DNA of 64,000 bases from Bombardia bombarda (lineage: Eukaryota; Ascomycota; Sordariomycetes; Sordariales; Lasiosphaeriaceae): NCBI GenBank assembly GCA_030512295.1, contig JAULSR010000001.1:9075001-9139000 (forward strand), written 5' to 3'. Made by a program: the position numbers and the translations under genes. Under the pieces are notes generated by a model, which did not search any database, was not told the DNA's origin, and saw only the letters and a list, made by a program, of their open reading frames with translations. Position 1 is the stretch's first letter, and each line of letters opens with the position of its first letter. Positions 13,892-25,200 of the stretch are shown one piece after another.

Positions 13892-16800
13892 TTAGTCGTT
13901 CCACTTCCTATGCCTTTGTTTTGCTTTCTTCTCGTATCTCTGGAGCACCTTTTGTGCGTTGGCCAAGTGTTCCCTAGGTTCCCAGGTGTTGTACTCAGCG
14001 GGCCATCCTGCCCACTTGACTAGGAACCTTCTTTGCTCTCCCTCATCCTTGTGCTCCACGATATCTTCCACTTCCCACTCTTCTTCTCCTTCGACCAGTT
14101 CTGGTAGTGGTAGCACCTTCTGTCCCTTGGCCACTGACCACTTTTCCAACAGGGAGACAGGGAAGACGTCATGGAGTCGGGCATATTTGGCCGGTAGCCG
14201 GATCCTATATGCCTGCGTGCCGATCCTCTCGGTGACCTTGACCGGGATGAATCTTGGTGCTAGCTTCTTTCCGGTTTTGAAGCGGAAGTTCTGTGTGGAG
14301 AGTCCAACTGTCTCTCCTACTTCAAACTCGATCCACTGGTGCCGTGCGTCGTAGTACTTTTTCTGCGAGTCTACGGCCTTCTGCCAGTGGTGGTACATCT
14401 TTTCCCTCAGGTGGGTTAGCTTGCTCAACCGTTCATGAACCCCTTGCACCTTCAGCTGTGCCGAAGGTACGTAATCTGCCATTCGAGGGTGGTAGCCGTA
14501 TAACGCCTCGAACGGACTTGTACCGATAGTCGTATGTACGCTGTTGTTATACGCGAACTCGGCTTCAGGGAGCAGTGGCGCCCACTGGGCCTCTTCATCG
14601 GCGAAGCACCGTAAATAGTGCTGCAGGCTCTGGTGCGTTCGTTCTGACTGGCCATCGGTCTGCGGGTGGTAGGCTGTGGAGAGCCTCTGCTTGATTTGGC
14701 GGGCTTTGGAAAGTTCTACCCAAAACTTGCTAGTTAGTAGGGAATCTCGGTCGGAGACCATACCTATCGGCGTGCCGAATCGGCACTCCACATGCTCGTA
14801 GAGCAGTTGGGCTAGTTCGGCTGCTGTAACGGTAGTAGTGGTTGGGATGAAGAGCGCGACTTTCGTGAACCGATCTACCACCACGAGGACGGCATCCACG
14901 ATACGGTCCTTGTACTGGCAAGGTGGTAGCTTAGTGATGAAGTCTAGGCTGATCTCTTCAAAAGGTTGAGTGGGTAGCGGTAGTGAGTTGAGTCTACCAT
15001 ACGGCTTATGTCGGGGTTGCCGGTTACCCAGGCATACTTGGCACTGTCTTGTGTAAGCTTGTACTTCTGCATCTAGGTTCTTCCAATGGAATCTTCGCCT
15101 CAGTAAATCCACTGTCTTGCGGCTTCCAAAATGCCCGGCTCTGGGGTCATCGTGGTGCAAGCGTACGAGCTCTCTGCGTACTGCGGGCGCGGCAGGGATC
15201 ACCAGTCTGCCTTTGTAACGGAGGGCCCCCTCGTCATCAACGCTGTCGTTTCCTGGCTTGCTTTGAGCCCCAGTACCCGCGTATCTTTGACCCTCGAGCA
15301 CCTCCTTGATGCGGCTTCTACATTCGAGATCCCCTTTCTGGAGGGCAATGATCGACCTGTAGAACCTGTGCCTAGGATCCTGTTCCTCAACTGCCTCACC
15401 GGCGCAAACCTCTGCCGCAACCGCGTGAGGGATCAGTAGGTCGGCACCCTGAGCTTCTTGCTGCAGTTGCCCCTCGACCCTCTGTTCTGACCGCCCCGGC
15501 GAGATCGTCTGCCCTGGCGAGTCCGTACTAGCTCTTCTAATACGGCGTCCCAGCCCCTCCATCGGGGTGCATCCGTCCCGCTGGTGGCTCCTTTCTCGGG
15601 GCTCCGTTTTATCAAACGTAGCACGTCCGGCAGCCCCGAGGGCAAAGCGCGTCACAGCCGAAACCCTAGCCACATCTTCAACTCGAGGACGTTGAAGAGC
15701 TTGTTCAACTCGTCTAACCGCTCGGCGGTATTTCCGGGAGCACGACTTCTTCTGTGCTCCTGCTCTAATCTGGGCCACAATTGCTCTCATAGCTGTTGGT
15801 AATTCCGTTACCAACTGTAGCTTTTTAGTCAAGGTGGGCAATACATCGCCATAAGCGATCTCTCCTGCCATATAATCGGGTCTCCTAGAAAGGGGGTCGG
15901 CAGGGTTGGTAGCCCCAGGCCGGTGTTCGATATCAAAGTCAAAGGGGGATAAGCGATATACCCATCTAGCTAGGCGGCCTTTGAGGTCTCGAGCCGGGGC
16001 TGCGATCACCCCTTTGAGTGCTTCGTGGTCGGTCAAAACTAAGAACCTCTGGTCGGTACCGCCTAGGTAGTGGCCCCAGTGCTCAAGGGATTCGATGATA
16101 GCGATGAGCTCCTTCTGGCCAGTGGCCCATCGAAGCTCAGCATCGGTAAGTTTCCTCGACCAGTAGGCTATTGGGCGCCATTGTGAGTCAACTAGTTGTG
16201 AGAGGATCCCTGAGATCGCTTGGTTACTGGCGTCCGTCTCGACTCGGGTTTGGCGGCTTGGTTCCCAGTGAGTCAGGAAGTCGGCTTGGCCGAAAACCGA
16301 TTTAAGTTGCTCGAAAGCGGTGTTAGCCTCTGGCGGCCACCGGAAAAGGTTCGCTTCTCCTTTCAACAGGGCAGTGATAGGGGCGGTGATTCTGGAATAC
16401 CCGTGGATAAACCGGCGGTAAAAGTTGGCGAACCCGAGGAAGATTTGTATCTCTCTAGTTGACTGGGGTACAGGCCATTCCTGGATGGCTTTGACTCGCC
16501 CCGGGTCCATCGAGATACCTTGGTGGCTGATGATAAAACCTAGGAACTCGACCTGGTTCTGGTAGAAGGAGCATTTCGATTGTTTAGCAAAGAGCTGGGC
16601 CCGTTCAAGGCGGTCGAGGACCTCTAGGATATGGTGGGTATGCTCTTCGCGGGTAGCGGAGTAAATAAGGATATCGTCGAGGTAGACGATACAAGATACA
16701 TCCACTAAACCAGCTAAAGCTCTGTTAATATAAGCTTGGAAGGTGGCCGGCGCGTTGGTTAGTCCGAACGGCATGACAGTATATTCGAACTGTCCGTAGC

Positions 16801-17881
16801 GGGTCTTGAAAGCAGTTTTCCACTGATCAGCCTTACGGACTCTGATCCGGTGGTAAGCATCTCTCAGGTCGAGCTTGGTAAAAAACCGAGCACCAGTGAG
16901 GCGGTCCATGAGGTCGCTGATCAGCGGTAACGGGTACCGGTTTTTGATAGTGATCCTATTCAACCCCCTATAATCCACGCACAAACGCATAGTCCCATCC
17001 TTTTTGGGGACAAAGATAATAGGGGCACCGGCAGGGCTACTGCTCTCCACGATCCGGCCGTTGGCGAGGTTCTCCCGGATATAAAGGGCTAGTTCGTCGA
17101 GCTGGGCCTGACTGAGTGGGTAGATATGGCCCTGCGGTGGTGCAGATCCCTCTACTAGATCGATACAATGCTCGGCTCCTTCGAGGGTGTTAGGTTCTCG
17201 AGCTGCTTGCTCCGAAAAGACGGCCGCACGGTGGGCGAGTTCTGGGGGTAGAGGTGCTGGGCCTAGCTCTGGCTCTGGGCCGTCGAGTGTGTCGACGTGG
17301 CTCTCTTCAGGTCCGATGATAACGTTGGAGACCATGGCGGTGAAGGCGGGGGCGCCGTCGAGGACGTCCTGGGCGACTTCCTTCGGCGAGATCTCTGAAT
17401 AACGACCCCACTCGAAGGTGTTGAGGGTAGTATGGAGAGTCACACCTTCAGACCCCATGCCTGGGTTTCCCCATAGTATTGGCGGGGACCCTTTCGGCCG
17501 CTTGACCCCGTAGAAGAACTGGGAAATGGAGCGGGCGTTCCCGTGTAGATCTGTAAGTTGGAGGGTGAGGTAGAAAATGCCGTGGTTCTTTATCCGGCTG
17601 CCGTCAGGGTTGATAAGTTGCGGCAGGTCAAGACCCTCAGCTTCTAAGAGGGCAGGGATATGGTGTACTCGGCAAAACCGGTAATCCACGCAGTTGACTT
17701 GTGCCCCCGTATCAGCGTCGATAGCTACCGCTAACGGGGTGGCCTTTTGGCCGCGGCGCCGGGAGCAAGTGCCGCCTTGGATGGTGAAGGTGGGGCCTGG
17801 CTTCACCCCTTTGTAAATGGTTTGGGTAGATCGATCAGGGTCATCGTCTACCGCCTCTCGTTTCCCGAGTCGTCCTCCGAA
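13892..17881 (-). CDS. pol: Pol polyprotein of copy E (protease-RT-RNase H-integrase-chromodomain)
   Basis: The frame is open from 17881 and overlaps the end of gag by 34 nt. No ATG opens it, so it is most simply made as a Gag-Pol fusion by a -1 shift at 17860-17866. Counting from the codon at 17806: aspartic protease DTG at about 32-34, reverse transcriptase about 225-430 with YLDD at 375-378, RNase H from about 515 with the ETDAS motif (Asp525), an integrase HHCC zinc module, the integrase core with a TDGQSE motif, and a C-terminal chromodomain (EWEVEDIVEH...FLVKWAGW) in the last 65 or so residues. The chromodomain is known in this class to steer integration to heterochromatin, which fits insertion into other dead copies. 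About 1,330 codons, no stop or frameshift. Confidence 0.96.
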   Translation of the reverse strand, partial: FGGRLGKREAVDDDPDRSTQTIYKGVKPGPTFTIQGGTCSRRRGQKATPLAVAIDADTGAQVNCVDYRFCRVHHIPALLEAEGLDLPQLINPDGSRIKNHGIFYLTLQLTDLHGNARSISQFFYGVKRPKGSPPILWGNPGMGSEGVTLHTTLNTFEWGRYSEISPKEVAQDVLDGAPAFTAMVSNVIIGPEESHVDTLDGPEPELGPAPLPPELAHRAAVFSEQAAREPNTLEGAEHCIDLVEGSAPPQGHIYPLSQAQLDELALYIRENLANGRIVESSSPAGAPIIFVPKKDGTMRLCVDYRGLNRITIKNRYPLPLISDLMDRLTGARFFTKLDLRDAYHRIRVRKADQWKTAFKTRYGQFEYTVMPFGLTNAPATFQAYINRALAGLVDVSCIVYLDDILIYSATREEHTHHILEVLDRLERAQLFAKQSKCSFYQNQVEFLGFIISHQGISMDPGRVKAIQEWPVPQSTREIQIFLGFANFYRRFIHGYSRITAPITALLKGEANLFRWPPEANTAFEQLKSVFGQADFLTHWEPSRQTRVETDASNQAISGILSQLVDSQWRPIAYWSRKLTDAELRWATGQKELIAIIESLEHWGHYLGGTDQRFLVLTDHEALKGVIAAPARDLKGRLARWVYRLSPFDFDIEHRPGATNPADPLSRRPDYMAGEIAYGDVLPTLTKKLQLVTELPTAMRAIVAQIRAGAQKKSCSRKYRRAVRRVEQALQRPRVEDVARVSAVTRFALGAAGRATFDKTEPRERSHQRDGCTPMEGLGRRIRRASTDSPGQTISPGRSEQRVEGQLQQEAQGADLLIPHAVAAEVCAGEAVEEQDPRHRFYRSIIALQKGDLECRSRIKEVLEGQRYAGTGAQSKPGNDSVDDEGALRYKGRLVIPAAPAVRRELVRLHHDDPRAGHFGSRKTVDLLRRRFHWKNLDAEVQAYTRQCQVCLGNRQPRHKPYGRLNSLPLPTQPFEEISLDFITKLPPCQYKDRIVDAVLVVVDRFTKVALFIPTTTTVTAAELAQLLYEHVECRFGTPIGMVSDRDSLLTSKFWVELSKARQIKQRLSTAYHPQTDGQSERTHQSLQHYLRCFADEEAQWAPLLPEAEFAYNNSVHTTIGTSPFEALYGYHPRMADYVPSAQLKVQGVHERLSKLTHLREKMYHHWQKAVDSQKKYYDARHQWIEFEVGETVGLSTQNFRFKTGKKLAPRFIPVKVTERIGTQAYRIRLPAKYARLHDVFPVSLLEKWSVAKGQKVLPLPELVEGEEEWEVEDIVEHKDEGEQRRFLVKWAGWPAEYNTWEPREHLANAQKVLQRYEKKAKQRHRKWND
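17825..17866 (-). promoter_or_regulatory. Programmed -1 frameshift signal between gag and pol
   Basis: On the element strand the heptamer G GGA AAC (17866-17860) is in the gag frame, nine bases before the gag TAG. It is followed by a 7-nt spacer GAGAGGC and a stem-loop whose arms GGTAGA-CGAT and ATCG-(A)-TCTACC give about 10 bp with one bulge (17852-17825). A -1 slip at the heptamer enters the pol frame, which is open from there to 13892. The loop CCCT could also pair with a downstream AGGG, making a pseudoknot possible. Confidence 0.85.
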
Positions 17882-19104
17882 TCAGAGGGGCCGGGATACA
17901 GACTACCGGGGTCATCGTCATCCTCGATCCCGACGTTCTGGATCCGGGCGTCCGAGCCTGGCGTAGCTGTAGTGCGCGGGGTGGTACATTGGCGTTGTAC
18001 ATGCCCCAGTTTGCCACAGTTGTAGCATGTGACAGGCTCTCTCGTGCGGGATGGCGTTTGGGTGGCTGGTAGTGCGTGAGGAGGGGGTCCGTACGAAGGG
18101 AGGGAGTCCTTTGTGGGTACGTCTCGGAGTTCGCCACGCTGGATCCGGGCTTTGTCGTGGCGAAGTCCCGAGTAAGCTCCCTCTATGGTGCGCGGCAGTT
18201 TCCGGGACTCGCCAGGGCTGGTGGGAGAGCCCAGCCTCTTGCGGTGAGCATCTCGGTCATTGCCGTTCCGTAAGTAAGATCTGGCGAGCCAAATGCGTTC
18301 GCACCATTCGGCACAGTCCTTAGCTGAAGTGACGTCAGGGACGGCCTCAGCATACCGGTTGTGATAAAAGCGGTCAAGTTTGATCCAATAGTCCCGACCC
18401 ATAAAGGTGCTGTCGATCTCCATTCCAGGGAGGCGTCGGACCAGTGCAGCCCATTCCCGGTAAAATTCCTGAGGAGATCTGCCGTGTTGACTGCATACCA
18501 GCCAGTCCTTGTGGGCCTGGACCTCGCTAGACTTACTACCGAGGTAGTTCGAACTGACGTAGTCCTTGAATTCCCGCCACATGACTTGTTCGAAGTCTCC
18601 GTCATGGAGCTGCTTCTGGTAGGCCCGCCACTGCTGCTGTGTCTCGGGTTCCATCCAGGTGCTGGCCCATTGGACCTGGAGCCACTGAGGTTGATCTTGG
18701 CGGGTGGCATTCCCTTGTTCCATGGCTTGGATCCAATCCTCCCTGTCTTGGAAGGAGGCGTCAACCTTCAGCTTGCTGACCGCGTAGGCAGGGGGGCGGT
18801 CGTCTTTCGGCCGAGACGGCCCTCCCTGATTGTTAAGATTGGCCAGAGTGGCGCCGAGGTTACCGAGACCAGTAGAAACGCTGGCCATGGCTTGCATCAT
18901 CATGGCTTGGAACTGCTGGGTGTCCATGGTGGAGGGGGTGGCTGGGAGTTCCAGCGTTGGTTGGGCTCTCATGGTTGGGGACTCTCCTTCTTCTTGGTGA
19001 TCGGGAGTCTGGCTGTCGATATTCTCAAAGTCTTCGAAGGCGGTCCTCCGTGACGGGCCAGCTTGAGGAGTGGCTCTTCCTTTCCCGCGGTTGTTGCCTA
19101 CCAT
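17848..19104 (-). CDS. gag: Gag protein of copy E
   Basis: 418 aa from an ATG 47 nt inside the 5' LTR boundary. The middle part (about residues 115-285) has the tryptophan-rich retrotransposon gag domain (DREDWIQAM ... REFKDYV ... PQEFYREWAALVRRL). A CCHC zinc knuckle CYNCGKLGHVQRQC lies at residues 360-373. The tail is acidic. It would form the particle and bind the RNA. The last codons carry the slippery heptamer, so a fraction of product would continue into Pol. The frame is complete, unlike the gag of every neighbouring copy. Confidence 0.95.
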   Translation of the reverse strand: MVGNNRGKGRATPQAGPSRRTAFEDFENIDSQTPDHQEEGESPTMRAQPTLELPATPSTMDTQQFQAMMMQAMASVSTGLGNLGATLANLNNQGGPSRPKDDRPPAYAVSKLKVDASFQDREDWIQAMEQGNATRQDQPQWLQVQWASTWMEPETQQQWRAYQKQLHDGDFEQVMWREFKDYVSSNYLGSKSSEVQAHKDWLVCSQHGRSPQEFYREWAALVRRLPGMEIDSTFMGRDYWIKLDRFYHNRYAEAVPDVTSAKDCAEWCERIWLARSYLRNGNDRDAHRKRLGSPTSPGESRKLPRTIEGAYSGLRHDKARIQRGELRDVPTKDSLPSYGPPPHALPATQTPSRTREPVTCYNCGKLGHVQRQCTTPRTTATPGSDARIQNVGIEDDDDPGSLYPGPSDSEDDSGNERR

Positions 19105-19139
19105 AGTGACCGGCTCGATCGTTACCGTGTGGTATATGG

Positions 19140-19148
19140 AGGTTGAAG
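19140..19148 (-). other. Putative self-primer binding site of copy E
   Basis: Directly 3' of the 5' LTR there is no TGG-type tRNA primer site. Instead CTTCAACCT (element strand, three bases after the LTR) is the exact complement of AGGTTGAAG inside the same LTR (written strand 19262-19270), which lies a few tens of bases after the TATATAAG box and so near the expected RNA 5' end. This resembles the self-priming of Tf1/sushi-type elements. Nine bases of match is short, so this is suggestive only. Confidence 0.5.
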
Positions 19149-19151
19149 AAT

Positions 19152-19364
19152 TGTAAGATAAGGCAGGTACGCCTGATCAAGGTGGTCACAATGAAGACAA
19201 CTGGGCAGGCGAGCAGTGAAGATAGTTGGGAAGGCGAGCAATGACTGGTATTGGCGTAAGACTTCAACCTGGCCCTCGCAACGGAAGGTGGGCGAGGGCC
19301 GCTGCTTATATACATAGTTGGTAGGATGACTGGCATGTGCTTGGGGAAGTCCGATGTCCTTACA
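19152..19364 (-). repeat. 5' LTR of copy E
   Basis: 213 bp, apparently identical to the 3' LTR. On the element strand TATATAAGCAGCGG is the core promoter. Confidence 0.95.
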
Positions 19365-21093
19365 ATATTTTAATAAAAAAGTTAAAACGTTATATTAGAA
19401 AAACTAATATAAACTTATTAAAATAAATAATTTCATTAAAGCGATTAAAATAAAAGGTCGAAAGGTAATTATAGTAAAAAACTTAAAGTACCGACCTATT
19501 AATCCTTTACGTAATTACAGTAAAAGTTTATACCAGTAAAGTAGTTAAAAAATAGGATTTTAAATATAGGTTTTATAGGTTAATTATTACCTTTTAAAAA
19601 GGGGATTTCGAATATAAAAGCCGCATTAAGGAAGTGCTTAAAGGTTAAAAATACGCGGGTATTAGGGTTTAAAATAAATTAAAAAATAATAATATTAATA
19701 ACGAAGGGGCCCTTCGTTATAAAGGTAAATTAATAATTTTTGCCGCGTTTATAATACGTAAAAAGCTTATACGTTTATATTATAATAACCTTAAAGCCGG
19801 GTATTTTAAAAGCTATAAAATAATAAATTTATTAAAGCGAAAATTCTATTAAAAGAATTTAAATATAAAAGTATAAATTTATATAAAACAATATTAAATA
19901 TGCTTAAATAATTAATAACCCCGATATAAATTATATAATAAATTTAACTTATTACCGTTACTTATTTAACTTTTTAAAGAAATTAACCTAAACTTTATTA
20001 TTAAATTATTATTTTATTAATATAAGAATTATATTATAAATATTATCCTTATAGTAATAAATCAGTTTATAAAAGTTATATTTTTTATTTTAATTATTAT
20101 TATTATTATAATAATTAAATTAATTTAATTACTTTATAAATATATAAAGTACTAATTTAATACGTTAATAAATATAATCTTCAACTAAAATTCCTTATTA
20201 ATTAATAAGTTTTAAATAAAACTTTCTAAAGCTTATTAAATTAAATAAAAGCTTTTTACAGCCTATTACCCGTAAACTAATAATTAATTAAAACGAACGT
20301 ATTAAAACTTATAGTATTATTTATAATATTTCGCCGATAAAAAAGCTTAATAAGCATTACTATTTTTTAAAGCCGAGTTTATATATAATAATAACGTATA
20401 TACAATTATTAATATAAGTTTATTCGAAGCGTTATACGGCTATTACCCTCGAATAATAAATTATATACCTTCGGCACAGCTAAAAATATAAGGGGTTTAT
20501 AAATAATTAAGCAAATTAACCTATTTAAAGGAAAAGATATATTACTACTAACAAAAGGCTATAAATTTATAGAAAAAGTATTACGACGTACGGCATTAAT
20601 GGATCGAATTTAAAGTAAAAGAAATAGTTAGACTTTTTATATAAAACTTCCGCTTTAAAACTAAAAAAAAGTTAATATTAAGATTTATCCTAATTAAAGT
20701 TACCGAGAGGATCGGTACGTAAGTATATAAGATCCAATTACTGGCTAAATATATTCGATTTTATAACGTTTTCCTTATTTCTTTATTAAAGAAGTGGTTA
20801 GTAATTAAGGGATAGAAGGTGCTATTATTATTAAAACTAATCGAAAAAAAAAAAAAATAAAAAGTGGAAGATATTATAAAGTACAAAAATAAAAGAAAGT
20901 AAAGAAAGTTTTTAATTAAATAAATAAGATAGCCCGTTAAATATAATACTTAGAAACCTAAGGAATATTTAACTAACGTATAAAAAGTGCTACAAAAATA
21001 TAAAAAAAGAGCAAAACAAAGGTATAAGAAGTAAAATAATTAAAAAAGAAAAGCCGGGTCGACGAGGACGTCGACCTACGGGGGGGGGATAAT

Positions 21094-21332
21094 TATAAAG
21101 ATATCGGACATCCCTAAGTATATACTAGTTATTACATCCCCAAGCATATACTAATCATCCTATTAACTATATATATAAACAGCGGCCTTCGCCTACCTTT
21201 CGTTACGAAGGCTAGGTTAAAGTCTTACGCTAATATTAATTATTGCTCGCCTTCCTAATTATCTTTATTACTCGCCTACTTAGTTATCTTTATTATAACT
21301 ACCTTAATTAGGCGTATTTACTTTCTTTTATA
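21094..21332 (+). repeat. 3' LTR of copy D
   Basis: 239 bp, RIP-mutated partner of the LTR at 9803, preceded by a G-run polypurine tract. Confidence 0.85.
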
Positions 21333-22040
21333 AAAACCTTTAAAATATAATAGGTATATTTTTTATAAATAACGAAATAAATAAAAATATCGTTAAAGTA
21401 AACGATATAAAATATATTTATTAAATTAATTAAAACTTTATTAATATAAGTTTAAAAAATAATTAACGCGTTAATTAGTTCGAACGATATAATAATATAT
21501 TTAAACTATTTATAATAAGTTTTAAAAGCGGTTTTTTATTAATTAGCTTTATAGATTTTAATTTAATAATAAACATTTTTTAAATTAAGTTTAATAAAAA
21601 ACTAAATATTAATAAAACGATTTATAAAGTTATTAATTAGTAATAATAAATATTGGTTTTTAATAATAATTTTATTTAACCTTTTATAATTTATATATAA
21701 ACGTATAATTTTATTTTTTTTAAAAATAAAAATAATAAAAATACTAATAAAGCTATTACTTTTTATAATCCAGCCGTTAATAAGGTTTTTCCAAATATAA
21801 AAAGTTAATTCGTTAAATTAAGTTTAATTAAATAAATAAATATAACTTTATAATAATATAAATCCCTTTATTAAATTAATATAATGCTCGGCTTTTTTAA
21901 AAATATTAAATTTTTAAATTATTTACTTCGAAAAAACGGCCGCATAATAGGTAAATTTTAGGGGTAAAGGTACTAGGCCTAGCTCTAGCTTTAGGCCGTC
22001 GAATATATCGATATAGCTTTTTTTAAATCTAATAATAACA

Positions 22041-22279
22041 TGTAAAAGAAAGTAGGTACGCTTAATTAAGGTAGTTATAATAAAGATAACTAGGTAAGCG
22101 AGTAATAAAGATAATTAGAAAAGCGAGTAATGACTAGTATTAGCGTAAGACTTTAACCTAGCCTTCGTAATAGAAGGTAGGCGAGGGCCGCTGCTTATAT
22201 ATATAGTTGGTAGGATGATTGGCATATGTTTAGGGATATAATGATTGGCATGTGCTTAGGGATATTCGATATTTTTATA
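22041..22279 (-). repeat. 3' LTR of copy F
   Basis: 239 bp LTR. The outer TG is kept and the inner end has decayed. A C-rich polypurine complement follows. Confidence 0.85.
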
Positions 22280-25200
22280 ATTATCCCCCCCCCGTAGGTC
22301 GATATCTTTGTCGATCCGGCTTTTTTTTCTAGTTATTTTACTTCCTATGCCTTTGTTTTGCTTTTTTTTCGTATCTTTATAATATTTTTTATACGTTAGT
22401 TAAGTATTCCTTAAGTTCCTAAGTATTATATTTAACGGGCTATCTTATTTATTTAATTAAAAACTTTTTTTGTTTTCCTTTATCTTTATACTTTATAATA
22501 TTTTTACTTTTTACTTTTTTTTTTTTTAATTAATTTTAATAATAGTAATACCTTCTATCCTTTAATTACTAACTATTTTTTAATAGGAAGATAGGAAAAA
22601 CGTTATAAAGTTAAGTATATTTAGCCGGTAGCTGGATCTTATATATTTACATACCGATTTTTTAATAACTTTAATCGGGATAAATCTTAATACTAGCTTC
22701 TTTCCGGTTTTAAAGCGAAAGTTTTATATAAAAAGTTTAACTATTTTTCTTATTTTAAACTCGATTTATTAATGCCGTACATTATAATACTTTTTTATAA
22801 ATTTATAGCTTTTTACTAATAGTGGTATATTTTTTTTTTTAAATAAGTTAGTTTGTTTAACCGTTTATAAACCCTTTATACTTTCAGTTATGCCGAAGGT
22901 ACGTAATTTGCTATTTGAAGGTAGTAGCCGTATAACGCCTCGAACGGATTTATATTAATAGTTATATATACGTTATTATTATATACGAATTTAGCTTTAA
23001 AAAGTAGTGGCGTTTATTAAGCTTTTTTATCGGCGAAATATTATAAATAATATTATAAGCTTTAGTACATTCGTTTTAATTAGTTATCGGTTTGTGGGTA
23101 ATAAATTGTGGAAAGTTTTTATTTAATTTAATAAGTTTTAGAAAATTTTATTTAAAATTTACTAATTAATAGGGAATTTCGGTCGGAAATTATACTTATC
23201 GGCGTACTAAATCGGTATTTTATATATTTATAAAATAATTAAATTAATTCGATTGTTATAATAATAATAATAATTAAAATAAAAAGCGCGACTTTTATAA
23301 ACCGATTTATTATTACGAAAATAATATTTATAATATAGTTCTTATATTAATAAAGTAGTAATTTAATAATAAAGTTTAAACTAATTTTTTTAAAAGGTTA
23401 AATAGGTAGCGGTAATAAATTAAATTTATTATATAATTTATATCGGGGTTGCTAATTATTTAAATATATTTAATATTGTTTTATATAAATTTATATTTCC
23501 GTATTTAAGTTCTTTTAATAAAATCTTCGTTTTAATAAATTTATTATTTTACGGCTTTTAAAATGCCCAGCTTTAAGGTTATTATAATATAAACGTACGA
23601 ATTTTTTACGTATTACGGGCGCGGCAAAGATTATTAATTTACCTTTATAATGGAAAGCTTTTTCGTTATTAATATTATCGTTTTTTGGCTTGCTTTAAGC
23701 TTTAATACCCGCGTATTTTTAACTTTTAAATATTTTTTTAATGCGGCTTTTATATTTGAGATTCCTTTTTTAAAAAGTAATAATTAATTTATAAAACTTA
23801 TATTTAGGATCTTATTCTTTAATTATTTTACCGGCGTAAATTTTTACTATAATTATATAAAGGATTAATAGGTTAATATTTTAAGTTTTTTATTATAATT
23901 ATTTTTCGACCTTTTATTTTAACCGCCCTAGCGAAATCGTTTATTTTAGTAAGTTTATATTAGCTTTTTTAATATGGCGTTCCAGCCCTTTTATTGGGGT
24001 ATATCCGTCCCGTTAGTAGCTTTTTTTTCGGGGCTTCGTTTTATTAAACGTAGTACGTCCGGTAGCCTCGAGGGTAAAGTGTATTATAGCCGAAACCTTA
24101 GTTATATCTTTAATTCGAAAATGTTAAAAAGCTTATTTAATTCGTTTAATTATTCGGTAATATTTTTAAGAGTACGATTTCTTTTATATTTTTATTTTAA
24201 TTTAAGTTATAATTATTTTTATAGTTATTAATAATTCCGTTATTAATTGTAATTTTTTAATTAAAGTAGGTAATATATTACTATAAGCGATCTTTTTTAT
24301 TATATAATCGGGTTTTTTAAAAAAAGGGTCGGTAAGGTTAGTAGCCTTAGGCCGGTATTCGATATTAAAATTAAAAGGGAATAAACGATATATTTATCTA
24401 GCTAGGCGGCTTTTAAGGTCTCGAGCTGGGGCTATAATTACTTTTTTAAATATTTTATAGTTAATTAAAATTAAGAACCTTTAATCAGTATCGTTTAAAT
24501 AATAACTTTAATATTTAAAGGATTTAATAATAACGATAAGTTTTTTTAATTAATAGTTTATTAAAGTTTAATATTAATAAGTTTTTTCGATTAGTAAGCT
24601 ATTAAGCGTTATTATAAGTTAATTAATTATAAAAGGATTTTTAAAATCGTTTAATTATTAGCGTCCGTTTTAATTTAGGTTTAATGGTTTAATTTTTAAT
24701 AAGTTAAGAAGTTAGTTTAATTAAAAATTAATTTAAATTATTCGAAAGCGATATTAGCTTTTAATAATTATCGGAAAAGGTTTGTTTCTTTTTTTAATAA
24801 AGTAATAATAAGGGCAGTAATTTTAAAATATTTATAAATAAACCGGCGATAAAAGTTAACGAATTCGAGGAAGATTTATATTTTTTTAATTAATTAAAAT
24901 ATAGGCTATTTTTAAATAACTTTAACTCGTTTCGGATTTATTAAAATATTTTAATAATTAATAATAAAATTTAAGAATTCGATTTAATTTTAATAAAAGA
25001 AATATTTCGATTATTTAATAAAAAGTTAAGCCCGTTTAAAGCGGTCGAAGACTTTTAAAATATAATAAATATATTTTTTATAAATAACGGAATAAATAAA
25101 AATATCGTCGAAATAAACGATATAAAATATATTTATTAAATTAATTAAAGCTTTATTAATATAAGTTTGGAAAGTAATTAGCGCGTTAATTAATTCGAAC

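Larger units (their letters stand above)
13627..19364 (-). mobile_element. Ty3/Gypsy chromovirus copy E, intact and apparently recent
   Basis: A 5,738 bp element with two 213 bp LTRs that read identical by eye, normal GC content and uninterrupted gag and pol frames. It is inserted in the pol of copy D: joining bases 13626 and 19365 (minus one ATAT) restores the D sequence, so the target duplication is ATAT or ATATT. The domain order Gag (zinc knuckle), protease, RT, RNase H, integrase, chromodomain identifies a chromovirus (Metaviridae). It is the only copy in the nest without RIP, so it is either young or arrived after RIP last acted. It is probably competent for movement, but that is not shown by sequence alone. 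Confidence 0.95.
9803..21332 (+). mobile_element. Ty3/Gypsy copy D, full length, RIP-degraded, carrying copy E
   Basis: A plus-strand element in two pieces, 9803-13626 and 19365-21332, summing to 5.79 kb. It has an exact 5 bp target-site duplication AAAAC (9798-9802 and 21333-21337) in copy C. Gag begins near 10088. Pol is interrupted between RNase H and integrase by copy E. Frames are broken throughout. Confidence 0.88.

Noticed and set aside
18361..19053. 230-codon plus-strand frame antisense to gag
   Set aside because: Shadow of the gag gene of copy E; mirrored in RIP copies without conservation.
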